NCBI GenBank assembly: GCA_963795795.1
Contig: CAWCJS010000024.1
Span: 62,001-126,000 of the forward strand
Reading direction: 5' to 3'
Source of the DNA: Palsa-504 sp963795795
GTDB taxonomy: Bacteria; Actinomycetota; Actinomycetes; Streptosporangiales; Streptosporangiaceae
Length of the DNA: 64,000 bases
Positions 17,382-24,287 of the stretch are shown piece by piece. The notes under the pieces were generated by a model. It did not search any database and had not been told where the DNA came from. It saw nothing but the letters and a program-made list of their open reading frames with translations. A program made the translations under genes and the position numbers. Position 1 is the stretch's first letter. Each line of letters opens with the position of its first letter.

Positions 17382-18719
17382 ATGCCGACAAGCGATTGGG
17401 AATCGGTTCGCCAGCTCCGCGGTGATGCGTTGTGGAAGGACGCCGATCAGGTCCTTCTGACGCGGGCGATGCTGAGGTGCGGGCTGGCCGCCGGGTGGGT
17501 AACGCTGGCTGCCCTGACTATCAGTGGAGGCGCCTGGATAGGCGGGCTGCCCATGTTGCTGGCCTCGGGCCTGTCCCTTCTGCATGCGAGCCACACGGTG
17601 GTGCTGCGTCTTGAGGGGCGGCTGCCCCGGCCGCTGCGACGGGTGTTCGAGCGGTTGTTTGTCTATCCCGATCAGCCGCACGTGAACTGGATCGGCATCG
17701 CCGAACTCCTCGGGCTGGTGTCGCTCGGGATGGCCACCGGATGGCCGCTCCGGCTACTGGCTGATGATCCCGCCACGGCCGCCGTCGGCTCGGTCATCAC
17801 GGTGGGAATTCTCGGTTCCGTTGTCGCCAACACGGCCGGACACCTCGTATGGGAACTCGACCAGGACGACACCGCCCCGAAGTGGATGCGCAGCGTGCGG
17901 ATGTTTATCGGCCCGTTCGGCGCGGCCGTCGGGCTGGCGCTGCTGTGGTGGGCTTCGCCGGCCACTCCGGCCCGATTCGTCGCCGTCGCTGGCCCGCTGA
18001 TGGTGATGGTCGGCTCCTGGCGGTTGATAGCCCAGGTCAAAACCCAGGTCAAGGACATGGATGACATTCGCGAGCAGACCATCGACCTGACGCGCCGCCA
18101 AGACAGCGATCTGGTGCATTCTGCCCTGAAGAACCAGGCCCGGGCCATCATGGATGACCTCGTACTGATCCCCGACGCTTCGCTGCGCGACGGCGTCAAA
18201 CGCCTGTGCTATAACATTGATGCCTTCCGTGGCAGCCTGCTGGCCGGCGCACCGAGCAATATCAGCAACGCGGACCAGGTGCTTCAGGCTCTGCTGCATT
18301 TCAACACCGAGTGGGCCGCACGTTACGGCGCCAGCGTCACCCATGACCTCGAAGCGGCCGATCTTAGCCATCGCGACGCGGGCATCATCTTCATGGCCGT
18401 CAGCGATCTGGTCACCAACGCAGCCCAACGATCGGCCGAACACCTTGAAGTCGCGCTGACCAGCACGCCGGCCGATTACGGCAGCATCCTCAACTTGACG
18501 GTCTTGTGCCGGTGCGGAGGCAGGGTGGAGCCCGGCAATATTCCTGCCGACTCAAGCCTGATGCAACTCACGCGCCTCGTCTACGGCGAGAGGGGCACCT
18601 TGAGGGTCCACGACGCCGGAGACGGCAGCCACGTCTTCGACCTGACCTGGCCCAGCACCCGACGGCCCCGCGCCCGTGTCATCGCGGCAACCGAACCCCT
18701 GGAGACAGCACATGTCTAA
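17382..18719 (+). CDS. Six-TM membrane protein with degenerate histidine-kinase-like cytoplasmic region
   Basis: A 445-residue protein starting at ATG 17382 behind TAGGAAA. About six hydrophobic helices lie between residues 28 and 215. The cytoplasmic part has a long helical segment QVKTQVKDMDDIREQTIDLT followed by DLVHSALKNQARAIMDDLVL, which resembles a dimerisation/phosphoacceptor helix with a candidate histidine. MAVSDLVTNAAQRSAEHLEV (about residue 338) resembles the N-box of GHKL ATPases (xDLVxNAxxRS). Clear G1/G2 glycine boxes are missing, so ATP binding may be lost or very divergent. The C-terminus overlaps the receiver gene by 8 bp. The likely role is a sensor partner of that receiver; kinase activity remains inference. 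Confidence 0.7.
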   Translation: MPTSDWESVRQLRGDALWKDADQVLLTRAMLRCGLAAGWVTLAALTISGGAWIGGLPMLLASGLSLLHASHTVVLRLEGRLPRPLRRVFERLFVYPDQPHVNWIGIAELLGLVSLGMATGWPLRLLADDPATAAVGSVITVGILGSVVANTAGHLVWELDQDDTAPKWMRSVRMFIGPFGAAVGLALLWWASPATPARFVAVAGPLMVMVGSWRLIAQVKTQVKDMDDIREQTIDLTRRQDSDLVHSALKNQARAIMDDLVLIPDASLRDGVKRLCYNIDAFRGSLLAGAPSNISNADQVLQALLHFNTEWAARYGASVTHDLEAADLSHRDAGIIFMAVSDLVTNAAQRSAEHLEVALTSTPADYGSILNLTVLCRCGGRVEPGNIPADSSLMQLTRLVYGERGTLRVHDAGDGSHVFDLTWPSTRRPRARVIAATEPLETAHV

Positions 18720-19716
18720 GCCGATCACCATCGATCTGACCCCCCGCGCTGCTGCCGAGGACGACGCGCGCCGCGCTGCGCAGCTCTCCGGTGACCGAGG
18801 CATAGACATCATCGTCGTCGATGACCAGCCCGATCACGAGTCGGGCTGGTTCAGCAAACACCTTTCCGGCCATCGCCGGCTCTCACTGGAGAGCGTGCAC
18901 GAGATCGAACGCTTCCTGGCCGGAGACCGCCTGCCCAACCTGCCCGACCCGCCCTACGAACCCGAGCTGGCCATCCTCGACCTGAGCCTGGGCGCAGGCC
19001 AGCCTGACGGCCTGCAGGCCCTGGACATCCTGCGCCAGCATCGCGATACCCGGGACCTGCCAGCGATCTTGAATACCAACGGCCTGGGAGACTACCGCGA
19101 GATGCTGGCCGTAGTCGCAGCCCAGCTCAACGGCGGCGCTATCCCCGTTGCCCAGAAGAGCGGCTCTGATGGCCCTGCCGTGCGCGAGCACGCTCGCCAC
19201 ATCGCGCATGCCAAGCAAGCCGACCTGCCCTGGCCGCTGACCAAAGCCGCACCCAGACCCCTGGTGCACGTGCAGGAAGTCATGTGGCACGGCGACAAGA
19301 GCCGACCGGTCAGTCTGCTCGACTACCTCCTGGATCTGCCCTGGAAGCGCACCTACTGGAAGGAGATGGCCAGACACAAGAGCCACGCCGACGCCGCCTT
19401 CGAAGCGCGCAAACGACACGGTAGCCTCACCGATCAAGAAGACAGCAGAAAGCAGGACTATTCCCGGGCTGTCACCAAGCAATTCGGACCCGTCGCGGTC
19501 GCATGGGCGCTGGCCGGCGAATGCCTGCATGACCTGGACGGACACCTGAGCCTTATCGATGCCCAGCTAGACCCAAGGTATAAGGAGTTCAGCAGCAGCA
19601 CCGGCGCGCAACTCGTCGCCTTCGCGGCCAAATACGGCCCCGTGCTGTCCGACCCGTTCATCCACGCCCTGCTCGACCGGCTTCGCCGGCGAGCGCGGGA
19701 AGAGCCCGGCACATGA
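18712..19716 (+). CDS. Response-regulator receiver protein with unrecognised C-terminal output domain
   Basis: A 334-residue protein starting at ATG 18712 inside the end of the kinase-like gene (GGAG upstream). Residues about 30-165 form a receiver domain: acidic pair D37/D38 in IIVVDDQPD, phosphoacceptor D90 in LAILDLSLG, T122 in NTNG and K149 in VAQKSG, all at expected relative positions, though with a longer loop between helices. The remaining 165 residues (LLDYLLDLPWKRTYWKEMAR, later VAVAWALAGECLHDLDGHLS) are helical and match no DNA-binding output domain that I recognise. No helix-turn-helix is evident. It overlaps the next gene in ATGA (19713-19716). A protein-protein or RNA-related output is possible given the NYN neighbour. 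Confidence 0.72.
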   Translation: MSKPITIDLTPRAAAEDDARRAAQLSGDRGIDIIVVDDQPDHESGWFSKHLSGHRRLSLESVHEIERFLAGDRLPNLPDPPYEPELAILDLSLGAGQPDGLQALDILRQHRDTRDLPAILNTNGLGDYREMLAVVAAQLNGGAIPVAQKSGSDGPAVREHARHIAHAKQADLPWPLTKAAPRPLVHVQEVMWHGDKSRPVSLLDYLLDLPWKRTYWKEMARHKSHADAAFEARKRHGSLTDQEDSRKQDYSRAVTKQFGPVAVAWALAGECLHDLDGHLSLIDAQLDPRYKEFSSSTGAQLVAFAAKYGPVLSDPFIHALLDRLRRRAREEPGT

Positions 19717-20333
19717 GCGTGCTGCCCTTCCTCGGCGTTCCCCTGCACTGGCCCCCTGCCCTGCTGGCCCTGACCGCGCTCGTCATCGCGCCCGGCGCCC
19801 ACTTGCTGCTGTCACCGCTTCTGGAGGGCCGCAGAATTACCTGGCGTGACGACTACGCTGCGGTCCTCATCGGCGACCCCCTGCTCGCCGTAGCTGTCGG
19901 CTTCGCCGCCAACCTCTCCCGGCCAGCAGCCCCCCATGGCTTCCCGGCCTCCTGGACTGGTGGCTGCGCCTGGATCGCAGGAGGCTGGGCATTCGGGCTC
20001 TGGCAGTCTCACCACGAACTCTCTACCGGCCGTTACTCCCGCGCCCAGACCCTCAGCCCCACCAAACTATGGCACCAGTTCATCGTCTACCCCGTGCTCG
20101 GCTACTGGGTCACCGCCACCGAATGGTCAGCCTACGGGGCTATCGGGGCCGCTCCAACCACCTCGCGAATCATCCAGGCCACGCTGGTCACCGCCGCCAC
20201 GGGAACGTGGGCCATCCTGACCGCAGACGCCATACGGCGACCCAAACTCGGACACGGAACCCTCGACCGAACAAGACTACGCACGATCGCCCGTCGTCTC
20301 ATCCACCGCCGGGAACTCCCCGCCATCCGCTGA
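19713..20333 (+). CDS. Multi-pass membrane protein of unknown function
   Basis: A 206-residue product with hydrophobic segments at about residues 5-35, 48-68, 83-98, 124-140 and 152-172 and a basic C-terminal tail (RTRLRTIARRLIHRR). It is translationally coupled to the receiver gene by a 4-bp overlap, making it the last gene of a three- or four-gene operon. No family is recognised. Its conservation in this unit would suggest it is the membrane effector or an accessory sensor of the system. Confidence 0.65.
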   Translation: MSVLPFLGVPLHWPPALLALTALVIAPGAHLLLSPLLEGRRITWRDDYAAVLIGDPLLAVAVGFAANLSRPAAPHGFPASWTGGCAWIAGGWAFGLWQSHHELSTGRYSRAQTLSPTKLWHQFIVYPVLGYWVTATEWSAYGAIGAAPTTSRIIQATLVTAATGTWAILTADAIRRPKLGHGTLDRTRLRTIARRLIHRRELPAIR

Positions 20334-20734
20334 GCCGTCACATGGCAGTGTAACCGCCGCCTATTTCAAGGCCCGGAAAACTGTCCTACCCCTACGAGCG
20401 ATTGACTTCTCCGGGCATGCATCAACCGGACGATCAACTGTTTTCCCAAAGCGGCTCACTCTCATGCCGCGAGGAGGATGTCGGCAGCTGGGCTAATGCC
20501 GACTGGCTAGGCTCCCGCGTTCCCGCGGAAACGCTCCACGCAATTGCGTAAGACGTTTCCGCGGAAACCGCCCCCAGCGCGTTGTCCTATTACTACGTCT
20601 CGCATGCTCCGGGGTCGCGGACACGTCCGCTCAGCCGCGATGTTGCAGCTCTCGCGTCGGGCAGGACCAGCCATAGGGCCGGGTCGGTGAATATCTGGTT
20701 GCCGCCGACCGCTGGCGATGCCTACCTTGCTCCC
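20334..20734. other. 400-bp intergenic region with palindromes and possible RNA structure
   Basis: The region after the membrane gene contains long-range inverted repeats GCCCGGA (20371-20377) with TCCGGGC (20410-20416) and GGAAAAC (20375-20381) with GTTTTCC (20440-20446). Two copies of a GTTTCCGCGGAAAC-type palindrome follow (20517-20568). A frame upstream of the phosphotransferase remains open to 20582 but has no family support. Confidence 0.5.
20517..20568. promoter_or_regulatory. Paired GTTTCCGCGGAAAC palindromes upstream of the phosphotransferase
   Basis: GCGTTCCCGCGGAAACGC at 20517-20534 (one mismatch from a perfect palindrome) and GTTTCCGCGGAAAC at 20555-20568 (perfect) have axes 36 bp apart. 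The same perfect 14-mer recurs at 42618-42631. The spacing of two sites upstream of a gene suggests a regulator binding pair. Confidence 0.5.
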
Positions 20735-21676
20735 GTGGATGTGCTCCCGCCCGCCGTGACCGAGGAGGCATTCATCGCCGTCCGGCGTGACGAGGCCGCG
20801 CTCCGCCCAGGTCTGGAGCGGTTGGGCAAGCGCCTGGGCCTGGATCCAGCGGACCTGACCAGGTATCCGGCGGGGTCGCGCCCGGTGTACGCGTCGGGCG
20901 ACGTAGTACTCAAGCTCTTCCCACCGGTAGCCGGATGGCCGGACTACCGGGTCGAGGCGAAGGTACTGGCTGCCGTGCAGGGCAAGCTCCCGACCGCGAC
21001 GCCGCGGGTGCACGCAGCGGGAGAGCAAGACGGGTGGGGCTACATCCTGATGAGCCGACTACCCGGCGTACCGCTCGAGCTCGTGTGGGGTCAGGTGGCC
21101 GACCGGGACCGACTGGCCGGGGACCTCGGTGAGACGATCGCGGCGCTGCACGAGGTGCCGCCGCCCGAGATCGCCGGGTGGTGGCCCGACGACTGGCCGG
21201 CCTTCGTGGCGCGGCAGCGCGAACGGATCATGGGCGAGCAACTCGGCCTGGGCCTGCCGTCGGCGTGGGCGGACCAGATTCCCGACTTCCTCGACGAGGT
21301 CACGCTGCCGGTCCGGCCGCCGGTACTGCTGCACACCGAGGTCATGCGCGAGCACCTGCTGGTAACCGAAGGCCACAGCGGGGCCTGGCGGCTGTCGGGG
21401 CTGATCGACTTCGAGCCCGCGATGCGCGGTGACCGCGAGTACGAATGGGCCGCCGTCGGAGCGTTCGTCGCAGAAGGTGACGGGGCCTTCCTCGGCCGGA
21501 CGCTGACCGCCTACGGCTACGCCCGCGACCAGCTCGACCGCACCCTGCGCCACCGGCTGCTGGCCTGGCTGCTGCTACACAGGTACAGCAACCTGGCCTG
21601 GTACCTTGGCCGGCTGCCCGAGCCGGACGGCCCTACGCTCGACGCGCTCGCAGACCGCTGGTTCGCCACGGGATAA
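20735..21676 (+). CDS. APH/choline-kinase-like phosphotransferase with altered catalytic loop
   Basis: A 313-residue protein of the aminoglycoside phosphotransferase fold. GTG 20735 is chosen because the following VLPPAVTEEAFIAVRRDEAA matches where relatives begin. The nucleotide-binding lysine is K60 in DVVLKLF. The hinge is ILMSRLPGVPL. The catalytic loop, normally HGDLxxxN, reads LLHTEVMREHLLV (residue 200 onward), so the catalytic Asp is replaced by Glu and the metal-binding Asn by His. The later metal motif is LIDFEPAMRGD. Such variants are known among uncharacterised actinobacterial APH proteins. The substrate (antibiotic, sugar or small alcohol) is unknown. Confidence 0.75.
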   Translation: MDVLPPAVTEEAFIAVRRDEAALRPGLERLGKRLGLDPADLTRYPAGSRPVYASGDVVLKLFPPVAGWPDYRVEAKVLAAVQGKLPTATPRVHAAGEQDGWGYILMSRLPGVPLELVWGQVADRDRLAGDLGETIAALHEVPPPEIAGWWPDDWPAFVARQRERIMGEQLGLGLPSAWADQIPDFLDEVTLPVRPPVLLHTEVMREHLLVTEGHSGAWRLSGLIDFEPAMRGDREYEWAAVGAFVAEGDGAFLGRTLTAYGYARDQLDRTLRHRLLAWLLLHRYSNLAWYLGRLPEPDGPTLDALADRWFATG

Positions 21677-21787
21677 CCACCGGGGAATACAGCCGCGGTT
21701 CCTGGCGTCTTGGCCGCCTGGGCTGCAGGTCGCGGGCGTACGGTTGGCCCGTGGGAACGTTCCTGCCGGGCCAAGGCGGCGGGCCGG

Positions 21788-24217
21788 GTGCATAATCTGC
21801 CCATCAGCCTGACCAGCTTCGTGGGCCGGGCGTCCGAGTCAGCGCAGGTCGCCTCGCTGCTAGGCCAGCATCGGCTGGTGACGGTGACCGGGCCGGGCGG
21901 TTCGGGCAAGACTCGGGTGGCGGTCGAAGTGGCCCGCGCGCTGGTGCCTCGCTTCGACGATGGCGTCTGGCTGGTCGAGCTGGCCCAGGTCGAAGATCCG
22001 GAACTGGTTCCGGCCGCGGTGGCCGTCGTGCTGGGTGTACGCGAGCAGCCTGGCCTGTCGCTGACCGAGTCCATGGCCGCGGTCATGGGCGCCCGGCACG
22101 TGCTGCTGGTCCTGGACAACTGTGAGCATCTGATCGACGCGGCCGCCGGGCTGTGCGACCGGTTGCTGCGGGCCGGGGATGACCTGCGGGTGCTGGCGAC
22201 CAGCCGGGAGGCCTTGGGGGTGGCTGGTGAGGCCCGGTTCCCGCTGCCGCCGCTGCCGGTACCGGCCGACGAGACGGCGGCGGGTCTGGCCCGATGCGAG
22301 TCGGTCGCCCTGTTCGTCGAGCGGGCCGGACAGGCTGCTCCGGACTTCACCCTCACCCCGGAGTCCGGGCCGGTGGTGGCGCTGATCGTGCAGCATCTGG
22401 ACGGGATGCCGCTGGCCATCGAGCTGGCCGCCGCTCAGCTTGATGTGCTGGATTTGGGCCAGTTGGCTGCGGGCCTGGATGACCGTTTCCAGGTCCTGGT
22501 CAGCCAGACGCGGGGCGTGGTGGCGCGCCAGGCGTCGCTGGCGGCGGCGGTCGAGTGGAGCTACCGGCTGCTTAGTGAGGCGGAGCAGCGAGGGTTCCGG
22601 CGGCTATCGGTGTTTCCCGCCCCGTTCACCGCGGACGCGGCCCGGGCCGCGATCGGGCCGGAAGCCCCGGTCATCGTGAGATGTCTGGTCCGGCGGTCGT
22701 TGCTGGTCGCGCCCCGGGAGGGGCCAGATGCCAGGTTCCGCTACAAGATGCTGGAGACCCTCCGGGCGTACGGATCGGCGCGCCTGGACGACAGCGGAGA
22801 ACGCGAGGAGACGGCTGCGGCGGTGGCGGCCTGGACCGTGTCCGAGGCCGAAGGCGTGAGCGCGGGCTTCAGAACGCCTGACGATCACCTGGTCGGCCGG
22901 TGGGGCGACGCGGAACAGGACAACCTGCGCGAGGTGCTCGAATGGCTCCTCGAACACGACCCTCAGCAGGCGCTGCGATTGTCTATCGCGATGGGCCCGT
23001 GGTGGCTGCTGCGGGGTAACTACCGCGAGGGCGCGAGGTTCCTGGAATGGGCGCTCATCCCGCGCCGCTCCGCAGTTCCCCGTGAACTCCTGGTCTTGGC
23101 CGAGGTCTGGCTTGGGCAAATGGCCCAGTACACCAGTCGCCTGGGCGAAGCGCTGGGGCACTATGGCCGCGCCGAGGAATTGCTGGCCGGCCAGGAAGCC
23201 ACCCCGGCGCTGGTGGACAGCCTCAATGGCCAGGTCGTCGCCCTGCTTAACACCGCGCGGCTCAGCGAGGCGTCCGAGACCGCCCACCGGGCCCTAGAGG
23301 CGGCGAGGGTGGTCGGCTACCCCTCCGGGGAGGCATACGCGTGCGCCAACCTCTCCATGGGCGCGCTGTACGCCGGCGATAACCCAGCCGCCCTGGCCTG
23401 GGCGCAAACGGCCCGGCGGGTCGACGCCCGGCGGGTGAGCGGTCACAGCGCTCGCTGGGCGGCCTCGGCGCTGGCCTACGCCCTGGCAGAGACCGGTGAC
23501 CTGCCCGCGGCGGAGGCGGCCTTCAACGAATTGCTCGATCTCTGCCGCTCGGCGGGAGAGCGGTCCTGGGAGGCGATGGCGCTGGAATCGCTCGCCCGCA
23601 TCCAGCTGACGACCGGCCGATGGGCCGAGGCAGGACCTAACGTCGACGAGTCGCTGCGCATCGCCGCCGAGGTTGGCAACCGGCTCCGGCTCGCCGACTG
23701 CCTGGGCACGGCCGCGGTGTGGGCCGCCGACCACAACCCCGAGGCGGCAGCGGTCCTGTGGGGCGCTAGTTGCGCCCTCAGCAAGGCGGTCGGGTTCCAT
23801 CGGCTGGCCATCGCCGATATCACCGACAGCTCCGATGAAGGCAGCGCCGCGGACTCGCTGTTCTACACCACCCCGATGCTGGCCGTCCGCGCCAGGCTCG
23901 GCCCGCAGCGGGCCCAGACAGCCGGCCAGCGGGGAGCGGATATGCCCTTCGAGGCGGTACTCGAGTTTGCTCGGCGGGTCCTCGGTGAAAGCCCCCCGTC
24001 CGCCACGGGCACCACGGTCCCGGCATCCGGCCTGACCAAACGCGAGCGTGAGCTGGTCGCGCTGGTCGCCCAGGGTCTCAGCAACGCGCAGATCGCCGCC
24101 CGGCTGTTCATTAGCGAACGTACCGTCGGCTCTCACCTGGACCGGATCCGCGACAAGACAGGCTGCCGCCGCCGCGCCGACCTGACCCGGCTCGCCGTGC
24201 AGGCCGGCCTGGTCTAG
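21788..24217 (+). CDS. AAA/NB-ARC-type ATPase with C-terminal LuxR DNA-binding domain
   Basis: A regulator of about 809 residues. GTG 21788 gives the typical start HNLPISLTSFVGRASE. A Walker A motif (TVTGPGGSGKTRVAVE, about residue 35) and Walker B (VLLVLDNCEHL) define the STAND-type NTPase, followed by LATSREALGVAGEARFPLPP, the winged region, and TPR-like helical repeats (about residues 400-700). The C-terminus is a LuxR/GerE helix-turn-helix: LTKRERELVALVAQGLSNAQ then ARLFISERTVGSHL. Such proteins integrate a ligand or partner signal through NTP-dependent oligomerisation to activate transcription. It may regulate the adjacent phosphotransferase, but no operator could be identified. An upstream TTG start at 21710 is possible. 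Confidence 0.88.
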   Translation: MHNLPISLTSFVGRASESAQVASLLGQHRLVTVTGPGGSGKTRVAVEVARALVPRFDDGVWLVELAQVEDPELVPAAVAVVLGVREQPGLSLTESMAAVMGARHVLLVLDNCEHLIDAAAGLCDRLLRAGDDLRVLATSREALGVAGEARFPLPPLPVPADETAAGLARCESVALFVERAGQAAPDFTLTPESGPVVALIVQHLDGMPLAIELAAAQLDVLDLGQLAAGLDDRFQVLVSQTRGVVARQASLAAAVEWSYRLLSEAEQRGFRRLSVFPAPFTADAARAAIGPEAPVIVRCLVRRSLLVAPREGPDARFRYKMLETLRAYGSARLDDSGEREETAAAVAAWTVSEAEGVSAGFRTPDDHLVGRWGDAEQDNLREVLEWLLEHDPQQALRLSIAMGPWWLLRGNYREGARFLEWALIPRRSAVPRELLVLAEVWLGQMAQYTSRLGEALGHYGRAEELLAGQEATPALVDSLNGQVVALLNTARLSEASETAHRALEAARVVGYPSGEAYACANLSMGALYAGDNPAALAWAQTARRVDARRVSGHSARWAASALAYALAETGDLPAAEAAFNELLDLCRSAGERSWEAMALESLARIQLTTGRWAEAGPNVDESLRIAAEVGNRLRLADCLGTAAVWAADHNPEAAAVLWGASCALSKAVGFHRLAIADITDSSDEGSAADSLFYTTPMLAVRARLGPQRAQTAGQRGADMPFEAVLEFARRVLGESPPSATGTTVPASGLTKRERELVALVAQGLSNAQIAARLFISERTVGSHLDRIRDKTGCRRRADLTRLAVQAGLV

Positions 24218-24287
24218 CGCCGGGGTCCCTGCGCGTCCCACGGCCACCGCGGGCGGTAGGCGGTAGGTCACCAAGCCGACACTCGTG

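Noticed and set aside
20582..20734. Upstream extension of the phosphotransferase frame to a TTG start
   Set aside because: The extra 51 residues show no similarity to the family and would overlie the palindromes; GTG 20735 fits relatives.
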